A stretch of 64,000 bases of DNA from CADEDH01 sp050330635 (GTDB lineage: Bacteria; Actinomycetota; Acidimicrobiia; Acidimicrobiales; SZUA-35), in NCBI GenBank assembly GCA_050330635.1, contig JBHJNQ010000017.1, positions 62,001 to 126,000 on the forward strand, given 5' to 3'. The notes beneath the pieces are model-generated. The model saw nothing but the letters and a program-made list of their open reading frames with translations. It did not search any database and was not told the origin of the DNA. The translations under genes were made by a program, and so were the position numbers. Shown one piece after another: positions 52,409 to 59,956 of this stretch (within the stretch, counting starts at the first letter, position 1; each line of letters begins with the position of its first letter).

Positions 52409-52840
52409 TCAGTTGTTGCCGAGCACCCGTTCGGCGCGGACGAAGACCGCGACACGCCCCTCGGCCTCCATGACGCGGTCGAACTCGTCCCAGTCGTCAT
52501 GGGTGCCACCGGCGCCGACGAAGATCGACCGCAGCAACCGCGCCATCTCTCCGGCCTCGACGTCGTCGGGACCGACGATGTCGGCCCGACCCTCGATGCC
52601 GGCCCACTTCCACCCCCGGCGGTACGTGATCGACGCCCGTCCCGCCGACCGCAGCAACGCCACCTTGCGGGCCGTGCCCCGGGCCACGAACGCCAACGTC
52701 TCCTCGCCGGTCTCCGGGTGGGCGATGGGGCCGGCGTTGACGACGCTGGCGTGCACCGACCCGTCGGGGCGGACGGTCGCCACCACGCACAACCCCTGCT
52801 CGGTGCCCGCCATCCCCACAACGTCGTCCATCGTTGCCAT
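52409..52840 (-). CDS. Pyridoxamine 5'-phosphate oxidase-fold (PPOX-class) protein
   Basis: 143 residues with the split-barrel flavin-binding fold: GLCVVATVRPDGSVHASVVNA, ETLAFVARGTARKVALLRSA and SITYRRGWKWAGIEGRADIV. Actinobacterial relatives of this size are usually F420- or haem-binding, such as the TIGR03618 group, so the cofactor cannot be assigned. The start at 52840 (MATMDDVVG) is chosen because TACGTT lies six bases upstream; a longer frame crosses a tandem repeat and is rejected. Confidence 0.85.
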   Translation of the reverse strand: MATMDDVVGMAGTEQGLCVVATVRPDGSVHASVVNAGPIAHPETGEETLAFVARGTARKVALLRSAGRASITYRRGWKWAGIEGRADIVGPDDVEAGEMARLLRSIFVGAGGTHDDWDEFDRVMEAEGRVAVFVRAERVLGNN

Positions 52841-52846
52841 CGCCTC

Positions 52847-52852
52847 AACGTA
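52847..52852 (-). promoter_or_regulatory. Candidate leaderless -10 element TACGTT
   Basis: Minus strand, six bases before the ATG of the PPOX-class gene. Identical hexamer to those before the genes at 45755 and 54829. Confidence 0.5.
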
Positions 52853-52860
52853 GCCGGCCG

Positions 52861-52906
52861 GCGTCACCCCCGGCACCGATCCGGCGTCACCCCCGGCACC
52901 GATCCG
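52861..52906. repeat. Perfect 23-base tandem duplication
   Basis: Two exact copies, 52861-52883 and 52884-52906, beginning GCGTCACCCCC and ending GGCACCGATCCG. It lies nine bases beyond the TACGTT element of the PPOX-class gene, in the -35 region and upstream of it. Confidence 0.85.
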
Positions 52907-53023
52907 GTGGGGCCGTGGTCGCCGTCGCCGCCCTCGTCGGCTTGGCCCTGACCGGCCGCCAGCCCGGCCCGGCCGGCCCGACGCGAGAGGCGGCGGTGTA
53001 CGATCCCTCCGCCACCTGCGCCG

Positions 53024-54829
53024 TCAGCTGAGCAGGACCGTCGGGATGTCGACGTGTCGGGCCCGGAGCCACTCCCCGAGGCTCTTGGCCTGGCCGTCCT
53101 GTCGGGTCGAGGCCGCCACGCCCTCCTCGAGGAGCCCGTGGACGAGGAAGTTCACGGAGCGCAGGGCCGGGAGCGGGTGACGGTCGATCCGCAGCCCGGC
53201 CGTCTCCGGGAGCAGTTGGCGGAGACGGTCGACGGTGAGGAAGTCGACGAGCCACGCCCACGCCTCGTCGCTGCGGGCGAAGACGCCGAGGTTGGCGTTG
53301 CCGCCCTTGTCGCCGGAGCGGGTGCCGACCACTCGGCCGAACGGGGCCCCGGCGGTCGGGCCGCCGGGGGCGGCAGCGTCCGGACCAGGCAGGGGATCGA
53401 CGACGACGGGCTCGTCGGGCCGGGGCGCCACGGAGGACACGACGGTGGTGTCGCCGCCCCGTACGTCGACCACGGCCGGGACCAGATCGGCGTCGACCAG
53501 CGCCGGGGTGTAGACCCCGTAGGCTGAGCCGGGGGCGGGTCCGCCGCCGATCCCGAACAGGCCGGGAATCGAGGCCAGTCCCGTCTCGGTCAGGGCGTTG
53601 GAGAACGCCCGGCCGACCTTGCGTTCGTCGGGATCCTTGACGGTGAGGCGCCACAGGGCGACGGCCGCCTCGTTCGAGGTCGGGTCCTCGTGATCGGTGC
53701 GGACCACCCGGGTCGTCACCGAGGCGAAGTCGTCCGGCTGGTACGGACAGGCGGCCCAGAAGGCCGATGACACCAGCTCGGCCTTGGCCTCGATGTCGAG
53801 ACCGGTGAGGGCGATCGTCAGATCGTTGCGGTAGCCGCCGATTTCGTTCATCGCCACCTTCAGGGTCGGGGGCGGTGGCTCACCCTTGACGGGGTGGATC
53901 CGGACCCGGTCGGCGCCCTCCTGGGTGAGCCGGATCGTGTCGAAGCGGGCGGTGACGTCGGGCCCGAGATAGGCCGGGCCGCCGATCTCGTAGAGGAGCT
54001 GGGAGGTGACGGTTCCGATCGAGACCTCGCCCCCCGTCCCGTCGTGCTTGCCGATCACACTGGCGCCGTCGGCCGCCACCTCGGCCCAGGGAAAGCCGAC
54101 CCGGCTCATCCCCGCCACCTCGGTGAAGAACGAGTAGTTGCCGCCGGTGGCCTGGGCCCCGCACTCGATGACGTGGCCCGCCACCACCGCCCCGGCCAGG
54201 GCATCCCAGTCGTCACGGGCCCACCCATGGTGCCACGCCGCGGGGCCGCACACGACGGCGGCGTCGGTGACCCGGCCGGTGATCACGATGTCGGCCCCCC
54301 GTTGGAGGGCGTCGACGATGCCCCAGCACCCGAGGTAGGCGTTGGCGGTGATGAACCGCTCGGTGTCGGTGATCGGCTCGCCCCCCTCGAAGTGGGTGAG
54401 GCGGATGTCGGCCTCACCCAGCTCGCCGAGACGGGGAAGCAGGTCGTCGCCGGTCACGGCGGCGATCGTCGGCGACAGCCCCAGCCGGTCGGCCACCTCG
54501 GCCACGGCGTCGGCGCAGCCTCCCGGGTCGAGCCCGCCGGCGTTGGCCACCACCTTGATGCCCCGGTCGAGGCAGGTCCCCATCACCTGCTCCATCTGGG
54601 TCACGAACGTGCGGGCGTAGCCCCCGCCGGGTCGTCTGGCCTGGGTGCGGGCCAGGATCAACATGGTCAGCTCGGCCAGCCAGTCGCCGGTGAGGGCGTC
54701 GATTGGCCCGCCCTCCACCATCTCCACCGCCGCCGACACCCGATCGCCGTAGAAGCCGGAGCAGTTGGCGATCCGGATCGGTGGGTGGGCGGGGGTCGTG
54801 GTCCCGGCGGGATCGGCTGCGCTCGACAT
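53024..54829 (-). CDS. AtuA-like DUF1446 protein with C-terminal ferredoxin-fold domain
   Basis: 601 residues, the full two-domain length of the family. The DUF1446 body starts with IRIANCSGFYGDRVSAAVEM and contains GLDPGGCADAVAEVADRLGL, ADIVITGRVTDAAVVCGPAA and CGAQATGGNYSFF. The C-terminal AtuA-like domain has VGTRSGDKGGNANLGVFARS. AtuA is required for acyclic terpene (citronellol/geraniol) use in Pseudomonas, its reaction unknown. Here it is divergent by 69 bases from a biotin-dependent acyl-CoA carboxylase pair with a crotonase beyond, the same gene set as in atu clusters. TACGTT lies seven bases before the ATG. Confidence 0.88.
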   Translation of the reverse strand: MSSAADPAGTTTPAHPPIRIANCSGFYGDRVSAAVEMVEGGPIDALTGDWLAELTMLILARTQARRPGGGYARTFVTQMEQVMGTCLDRGIKVVANAGGLDPGGCADAVAEVADRLGLSPTIAAVTGDDLLPRLGELGEADIRLTHFEGGEPITDTERFITANAYLGCWGIVDALQRGADIVITGRVTDAAVVCGPAAWHHGWARDDWDALAGAVVAGHVIECGAQATGGNYSFFTEVAGMSRVGFPWAEVAADGASVIGKHDGTGGEVSIGTVTSQLLYEIGGPAYLGPDVTARFDTIRLTQEGADRVRIHPVKGEPPPPTLKVAMNEIGGYRNDLTIALTGLDIEAKAELVSSAFWAACPYQPDDFASVTTRVVRTDHEDPTSNEAAVALWRLTVKDPDERKVGRAFSNALTETGLASIPGLFGIGGGPAPGSAYGVYTPALVDADLVPAVVDVRGGDTTVVSSVAPRPDEPVVVDPLPGPDAAAPGGPTAGAPFGRVVGTRSGDKGGNANLGVFARSDEAWAWLVDFLTVDRLRQLLPETAGLRIDRHPLPALRSVNFLVHGLLEEGVAASTRQDGQAKSLGEWLRARHVDIPTVLLS

Positions 54830-54836
54830 GGCCGCG

Positions 54837-54890
54837 AACGTAGCCGCCGTCGACGCCTACTTCGACTTGGGCCCGCCGGTGGTCTATACC
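54837..54890. promoter_or_regulatory. Divergent leaderless promoters of the AtuA-like and carboxylase genes
   Basis: Minus strand: TACGTT (54837-54842) seven bases before the AtuA-like ATG. Plus strand: TTCGAC (54861-54866), 18-base spacer, TATACC (54885-54890), eight bases before the carboxylase GTG. Neither start has a Shine-Dalgarno. Back-to-back placement within 69 bases implies shared control. Confidence 0.5.
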
Positions 54891-54898
54891 GAACGACC

Positions 54899-56524
54899 GT
54901 GGCAGTCCTTCATTCGACGATCGACATCGGGAGCGACGACTTCCGCCGCAACCGCGACGACATGCTGGAGCAGCTCGAGGTCATCGCCAAGCTCCAGGAG
55001 GAGGCGGCGGCCGGCGGCGGGCCCCGGGCCATGGAGCGCCTGCGGACCAGGGGCAAGCTCCCGGTCCGGGAGCGGATCGCCGCCCTCGTCGACCCCGACT
55101 CCCCGTTCTACGAGATCTCCTCCCTCGGTGCCTACTGCTCCGACTACACGGTGGGGGCGGGCCTGGTCATGGGCATCGGCGTGGTATCGGGGGTCGAGTG
55201 CATGATCGAGGGCAACGACCCCACCGTGCTCGGGGGGGCCATCACGGCGTTCGCCGGTAAGAAGATCATGCGGGCCATCGAGATCTGCCGCGACAACCGC
55301 CTCCCCTACATCCAGTTCGTCGAGTCGGCCGGCGGGGACCTCCGGGGCAACGACGACCCGGAGCGGGTCATGCGGGAGCAGCAGACACACTTCGCCGAGT
55401 CCGGCCGCCTCTTCTACGACGTCACGGAGCTGTCGAAGCTCCGGATCCCGTCGATCGCCGTGGTGTTCGGGTCCTCGACCGCCGGGGGCGCCTACCAGCC
55501 CGGGATGAGCGACTACAACATCTTCATCCGGGAGCGTTCCAAGGTCTTCCTCGGCGGCCCGCCCCTCGTGCAGATGGCCACCGGCGAGATCTCCGACGAC
55601 GAGACCCTGGGCGGGGCCCAGATGCACGCCGAGGTGTCCGGACTGGCCGACTACCTGGCCGACGACGAGCTCGACGCCCTTCGCATCTGTCGGGAGGTCG
55701 TGGCCCACCTCAACCACCAGAAGCGGGGCTACGGGCCGACCCGGCCGTCGGTCGCCCCCCGGCTCGACCCGGAGGAGCTGCTGGGGCTGATGGCCCGCGA
55801 TCTGTACGCCATGATCGATGTGCGCGAGATCATCGGACGCATCGTCGACGACTCCGAGTTCGAGGAGTTCAAGGCCCGCTACGGGCCGACGCTGATCTGT
55901 GGGTGGGCCTGGATCCACGGCTACCCGGTCGGCATCCTCGGCAACAACGGGCCATTGTTCTCCGAGAGCTCGGAGAAGGCGGCCCAGTTCATCCAGCTCT
56001 GCAACCAGCGCCACATTCCCCTCGTGTTCCTCCAGAACATCACCGGCTACATGGTGGGACGCGACTTCGAGCGGGGCGGGATCGTGAAGAACGGCTCGAA
56101 GATGATCAACGCCGTCTCCAACTCGACGGTGCCCCACATCACGGTCATCCTCGGCTCCAGCTACGGGGCCGGGAACTACGGCATGTCGGGCCGGGCGTTC
56201 AATACCCGCTTCACCTATCTGTGGCCGACGGCCAAGATCGCCATCATGGGTCCCAAGCAGATCGCCGGGGTGATGTCGCTGGTGCGGCGGGCCCAGGCGG
56301 CCCGCCAGGGGGTCGAGTTCGACGAGGAGGCCGATCGGGCCATCACCGAGACGGTCGAGTACTACCACGAGCTGACCTCGCTGGCCCTGCATGCCACCGG
56401 CCGCATCAGCGACGACGGCATCATCGATCCCCGCGACACCCGCGACGTGATCGGGATGTCGCTGTCGGTCTGCCACAACAACGTCGTCGAGGGAGCTGAG
56501 GGTTTCGGTGTCTTCCGCATGTAG
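54899..56524 (+). CDS. Acyl-CoA carboxylase, carboxyltransferase (beta) subunit
   Basis: 541 residues. Carboxyltransferase N and C halves: TRGKLPVRERIAALVDPDSP, GGAITAFAGKKIMRAIEICR, VESAGGDLRGNDD, VVFGSSTAGGAYQPGMSDY, and in the C half GWAWIHGYPVGILGNNGPL, QNITGYMVGRDFERGGI and SSYGAGNYGMSGRAF. The overall pattern is nearest methylcrotonyl-/geranyl-CoA carboxylase beta subunits. The start is taken as GTG 54899 (VAVLHSTIDIGSDDF), the frame upstream being antisense to the AtuA-like gene. It overlaps the biotin-carboxylase gene by 17 bases. Distinguishing geranyl- from methylcrotonyl-CoA needs alignment of the acyl-pocket Gly/Phe residue. Confidence 0.92.
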   Translation: MAVLHSTIDIGSDDFRRNRDDMLEQLEVIAKLQEEAAAGGGPRAMERLRTRGKLPVRERIAALVDPDSPFYEISSLGAYCSDYTVGAGLVMGIGVVSGVECMIEGNDPTVLGGAITAFAGKKIMRAIEICRDNRLPYIQFVESAGGDLRGNDDPERVMREQQTHFAESGRLFYDVTELSKLRIPSIAVVFGSSTAGGAYQPGMSDYNIFIRERSKVFLGGPPLVQMATGEISDDETLGGAQMHAEVSGLADYLADDELDALRICREVVAHLNHQKRGYGPTRPSVAPRLDPEELLGLMARDLYAMIDVREIIGRIVDDSEFEEFKARYGPTLICGWAWIHGYPVGILGNNGPLFSESSEKAAQFIQLCNQRHIPLVFLQNITGYMVGRDFERGGIVKNGSKMINAVSNSTVPHITVILGSSYGAGNYGMSGRAFNTRFTYLWPTAKIAIMGPKQIAGVMSLVRRAQAARQGVEFDEEADRAITETVEYYHELTSLALHATGRISDDGIIDPRDTRDVIGMSLSVCHNNVVEGAEGFGVFRM

Positions 56525-58529
56525 TCGTCTCCTCGTGGCCAACCGGGGCGAGATCGCCCGGCGGGTCTTCGCCACGGCCCGGGCCATGGGCATCGAGACC
56601 GTCGCCGTGTACGCCGACCCCGATGCCGGTGCGCCCTTCGTGGCCGAAGCCGACCAGGCGGTGGCCCTCGGCGGCTCGACGGCCGCCGACACCTACCTCG
56701 ACCAGGCCAAGCTGCTCGCCGCCGCCGCCCGCAGCGGCGCCGACGCCGTCCACCCGGGCTACGGGTTCCTGTCGGAGAACGCTGGCTTCGCCACCGCCGT
56801 GATCGGGGCCGGCCTGACGTGGGTCGGGCCTCCACCCACCGCCATCGCCGCCATGGGCGACAAGCTGGCGGCCAAGCGTCTGATGATCGAAGCCGGCGTC
56901 CCCACCCTCCCGTCGGTGGAGATCACCGACGGGATGATCGGCACCAACGCCCTGGCGGCAGTGGCCGAGGAGATCGGCTACCCGGTGCTGGTGAAGGCTG
57001 CGGCGGGCGGGGGAGGCAAGGGGATGCGGGTGGTGGACGCCCCCGCCGACCTGGCCGAGGCGGTGGCGGGGGCCCAGCGGGAGGCCGTGTCGGCGTTCGG
57101 CGACGGCACCGTGTTCCTCGAGAAGTACCTGCCGGCCCCCCGCCACGTCGAGATCCAGGTCCTGGGCGACACCCACGGCAACCTGGTCCACTGCTACGAG
57201 CGGGAGTGCTCGATCCAGCGGCGCCACCAGAAGATCATCGAGGAGGCGCCGAGCCCGGCGGTCGACGACGACCTCAGGGCCGCCATGGGCGCGGCCGCCC
57301 TCGACGCCGTCAGGGTCATCGGCTACCACTCGGTTGGCACGGTCGAGTTCCTCCTCGATACCGACGCCACCGGCCGAGCGGCCTTCTACTTCCTCGAGGT
57401 CAACACCCGGCTCCAGGTCGAGCACCCCGTGACCGAGGAGATCACCGGTCTCGACCTGGTGCGCCAGCAACTCCTGGTGGCCCAGGGCCTGCCCCTGGCC
57501 TTCGGCCAGGACGAGCTCCGCATCGACGGTCACGCCATCGAGGCCCGGGTCTACGCCGAGGACCCGGCCGCCGGGTTCCTGCCCGCCACCGGCACCGTGG
57601 CCGCCTTCGGGCTCCCGGCGGCCCCGGCCGCCCGTTTCGACTCCGGGGTGGAGGCCGGCTCGGTCGTCGGCGTCGACTTCGATCCACTCCTGGCCAAGGT
57701 GATCGTCCACGCTCCGACGAGGACCGAGGCCGCGCTCCGGCTGGCCCTGGTGTTGGAGCGGATGGTGATCTCCGGCGTCACCACCAACCGGGACTTCCTC
57801 GTCGCCACCCTCCGCCACCGGGCCTTCCTCGACGGCGACACCACGACCGACTTCATCGACCGGGTCGCCCCCGACCGTACGTGCCGTCCCGAGGGAGTCG
57901 ACCGGGCCCGGCTCCTCACCGCGCTCGTGTTGTTCCGCCAGGCCCGCAACCGGCGGGCCGCCGGGCCGCTGGCCTTCCTCCCGTCCGGCTACCGCAACTC
58001 GGCCATGCCGCCGGAGCGGGTGATCCTCGACCTCGACGGCGACGAGGTGACCGTCGGCTACCGGCGCAACCGCGACGGCACGTTCGACGTGGAGCCCGGC
58101 GAGGGTGAGCCCCCGCTGCGGGCCACGCTCGAGGCCTGCGGGCCGGACGGCCTCGACGCCGTGATCGACGGGGTCCGGGCCCACTACACCGTCGTCGCCA
58201 CCGGCGCGGTCTGGCATGTGCAGGGCCCCCACGGGCGGGTCGAGGTCGTCGAGCGGTCCCGCTTCCCCGACGCCGGCCCTTCGTCGGTGGCCGGCGGTCA
58301 GCTCGCTCCCATGCCGGGCACCGTCCGGGTCGTGTCGGTGGCCGAGGGCGATCAGGTCAGCGCCGGCCAGGCCCTCCTCGTGATGGAGGCGATGAAGATG
58401 GAGCACACGGTCGTCGCTCCCGAACCGTCGCTCGTCAGCGAGGTCCGTTGCGCCGTCGGCGACCAGGTCGACAACGGCCAGGTCCTCGTCGTCCTCGCCC
58501 CCCTGAGCCCGCCCGCCGATCCGGCGTGA
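56508..58529 (+). CDS. Acyl-CoA carboxylase, biotin carboxylase/BCCP (alpha) subunit
   Basis: 673 residues. Biotin carboxylase: RLLVANRGEIARRVFATARA, VHPGYGFLSENAGFA, the ATP-grasp loop VKAAAGGGGKGMRVV, ERECSIQRRHQKIIEEAPSP and FLEVNTRLQVEHPVTEEITG. The C-terminal biotinyl domain has LLVMEAMKMEHTVV, with Lys630 the biotin site. The length and domain order (BC, linker domain, BCCP) fit alpha subunits of methylcrotonyl-/geranyl-CoA carboxylases. The GTG start lies in the end of the beta-subunit gene, so synthesis is coupled and stoichiometric. With that subunit it carboxylates a branched enoyl-CoA using bicarbonate and ATP. Confidence 0.93.
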   Translation: MSSACSRLLVANRGEIARRVFATARAMGIETVAVYADPDAGAPFVAEADQAVALGGSTAADTYLDQAKLLAAAARSGADAVHPGYGFLSENAGFATAVIGAGLTWVGPPPTAIAAMGDKLAAKRLMIEAGVPTLPSVEITDGMIGTNALAAVAEEIGYPVLVKAAAGGGGKGMRVVDAPADLAEAVAGAQREAVSAFGDGTVFLEKYLPAPRHVEIQVLGDTHGNLVHCYERECSIQRRHQKIIEEAPSPAVDDDLRAAMGAAALDAVRVIGYHSVGTVEFLLDTDATGRAAFYFLEVNTRLQVEHPVTEEITGLDLVRQQLLVAQGLPLAFGQDELRIDGHAIEARVYAEDPAAGFLPATGTVAAFGLPAAPAARFDSGVEAGSVVGVDFDPLLAKVIVHAPTRTEAALRLALVLERMVISGVTTNRDFLVATLRHRAFLDGDTTTDFIDRVAPDRTCRPEGVDRARLLTALVLFRQARNRRAAGPLAFLPSGYRNSAMPPERVILDLDGDEVTVGYRRNRDGTFDVEPGEGEPPLRATLEACGPDGLDAVIDGVRAHYTVVATGAVWHVQGPHGRVEVVERSRFPDAGPSSVAGGQLAPMPGTVRVVSVAEGDQVSAGQALLVMEAMKMEHTVVAPEPSLVSEVRCAVGDQVDNGQVLVVLAPLSPPADPA

Positions 58530-58559
58530 TTGCGTGACGGGCGTGGCGGGGGTGGCAGC

Positions 58560-59291
58560 TCAGGGCCGGCGGCCCAAGGCCCTGACCGCCTCCTTGTGCT
58601 CGTCGGAGCGGAGCGACGCCCGATGGCCCTCCTCGACCTGTTCGAGCGTCATCGTCCCTGCGGCGAGGCCGTCGACGGCGGCCTTCGTCGCCGCCACAGC
58701 CCCCGGAGCGAGGGCGCAGATCGCATCGGCGATGGCGTCGATGCGGTCGTCAAGAGCGTCGGCGGGAACGACCTCGTCGAGGTAGCCGATGCGGCGCAGC
58801 TCGTCGGCGTCGAACGGCAGCCCGGTGCAGAAGATGCGCTTCGTGGCCGTCGGACCGATCCGGTCGACGAAACGACGCAGGCCGGTGGCGTAGTACTGGA
58901 TGCCCAGTCGGGCGGCCGGCATCTGGAGGTGGATCCCTTGCGCTCCGATCCGGAAGTCGCACGAGATGGCGAGATCGGTGCCGCCCCCGTGGACGTTGCC
59001 GCCGATCCTGCCGATCACCGGCACCCTGACGGCGGCCAACCGGTCGCACAGGTCGCCGAACCCGACCTGCGCCCGCTCCCCGGCGGCGAGCGCCCCCAGG
59101 TGGTAGCCGGAGCAGAACGACGGGCCTTCCGAGCCCAGCACCACGACCCTGACCCCGGCGTCGGCGTCGATCTCGTCGCACAACTCGACGAGGCGGACGA
59201 GATCGTCGGGCTCGATCCGGTTGCGCTTGTCCGGTCGGTGGAGGCGGATCGTGGCCCGGGGACCGGTGCGTTCGAGGGTCGGTTCGCTCAT
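58560..59291 (-). CDS. Enoyl-CoA hydratase/isomerase family protein (crotonase fold)
   Basis: 243 residues. Oxyanion-hole segments are present: PSFCSGYHLGAL and GRIGGNVHGGGTDLAISCD. The two catalytic glutamates of standard hydratases are changed: GGGxE has Asp (GGGTDLA), and the QMPEARLG position has Ala (QMPAARLGIQYY). A classical water addition is therefore doubtful; an isomerase, hydrolase or other crotonase reaction is likelier. TAACTT lies eight bases before the ATG. It converges with the carboxylase operon and would complete an atu-like gene set in which AtuE hydrates isohexenylglutaconyl-CoA. Confidence 0.87.
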   Translation of the reverse strand: MSEPTLERTGPRATIRLHRPDKRNRIEPDDLVRLVELCDEIDADAGVRVVVLGSEGPSFCSGYHLGALAAGERAQVGFGDLCDRLAAVRVPVIGRIGGNVHGGGTDLAISCDFRIGAQGIHLQMPAARLGIQYYATGLRRFVDRIGPTATKRIFCTGLPFDADELRRIGYLDEVVPADALDDRIDAIADAICALAPGAVAATKAAVDGLAAGTMTLEQVEEGHRASLRSDEHKEAVRALGRRP

Positions 59292-59299
59292 CGGTGCCG

Positions 59300-59305
59300 A
59301 AGTTA
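59300..59305 (-). promoter_or_regulatory. Candidate leaderless -10 element TAACTT
   Basis: Minus strand, eight bases before the crotonase ATG at 59291, which has no Shine-Dalgarno. Confidence 0.45.
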
Positions 59306-59446
59306 GCCGCTGAGCCCCCGGGGTCCCCAACGGCCGGGTCTGACCGGCGACCGGTTCTCGCGTATCACCGGCGATCCCCGATCGTCATCAGATCGACAGA
59401 GCGAGGTGATCGGTGGCGGCACCGGCCTTGAACCCGGAGCAACCCG

Positions 59447-59839
59447 ATGACGACGACGATCCGACGAACCCATGACCTACACCAGCGACCGAGCGGGGCG
59501 GCCCACAGCGGGGCCGTCGTGAACGAGCGGCCCCTGGCTGGCGCCGTCCTGGCCGGTGGGATCGTCCTCGCCCTGTCGTTGCTCCTGCTCGACGACGTCG
59601 GGCTCGGTCGGCTACATGCCCCGCTCACGGTGAGCGCCCTCTGTTTCGGGGCCACGACCTGGGCCCGGCCCCTCACCCGGACGGCGTTGGTCTTCGGTGG
59701 GGGCCTCGTGGTGGCGGCCGCCGTCGCCGCCGCCGCCGGGCTCGCCGACGTCGCCGTCCCGGGCTGGATGGTGGCAGCGGCGGCCGCCGTCATCACCGGG
59801 GTGGCGGGCGCGGCCCGTCTCGCCCGGAGTCGGAGCTGA
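59447..59839 (+). CDS. Small three-helix membrane protein of unknown function
   Basis: 130 residues. Three hydrophobic segments (LAGAVLAGGIVLALSLLLL; ALVFGGGLVVAAAVAAAAGL; GWMVAAAAAVITGVAGAARL) with short loops. GGAG lies seven bases before the ATG; a GTG at residue 25 (VNERPLAG) is an alternative start nearer the first helix. No family recognised. Alone in its direction, facing lgt. Codon pattern and membrane hydrophobicity support it as real, but it could be a fortuitous frame. Confidence 0.55.
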   Translation: MTTTIRRTHDLHQRPSGAAHSGAVVNERPLAGAVLAGGIVLALSLLLLDDVGLGRLHAPLTVSALCFGATTWARPLTRTALVFGGGLVVAAAVAAAAGLADVAVPGWMVAAAAAVITGVAGAARLARSRS

Positions 59840-59925
59840 CGGCTCGGATCGTGCGGGGACCGGGAGCCACCCCGGGCCGGGGCGGCCTCGCATCTGCTGC
59901 CCGGCCCCGCGTGGGGCCGAGCCGT
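59839..59925. terminator. Large branched hairpin between convergent genes
   Basis: Outer arms ACGGCTCGG (59839-59847) and CCGAGCCGT (59917-59925) are perfect. Inside, CGGGG-A-CCGGG (59854-59864) pairs with CCCGGCCCCG (59900-59909). The outer arm begins on the last base of the preceding stop codon. Probably a bidirectional terminator; a structured RNA cannot be excluded. Confidence 0.45.
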
Positions 59926-59956
59926 CCCGGAGCCTCGTCCCGGCGGTCTCAGCCAC

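Noticed and set aside
40837..52906. Tandem repeats as a CRISPR array
   Set aside because: Units are directly adjacent without spacers, differ between loci, and no cas genes are present.
52909..53038. Small plus-strand frame with a hydrophobic start (VVAVAALVGLALTG)
   Set aside because: No ribosome site, overlaps the AtuA-like gene end and contains a repeat border; composition explains the hydrophobic run.
53894..54898. Open frame extending the carboxylase beta subunit upstream
   Set aside because: It is antisense to the well-supported AtuA-like gene and has no homology; the family start is near 54899.
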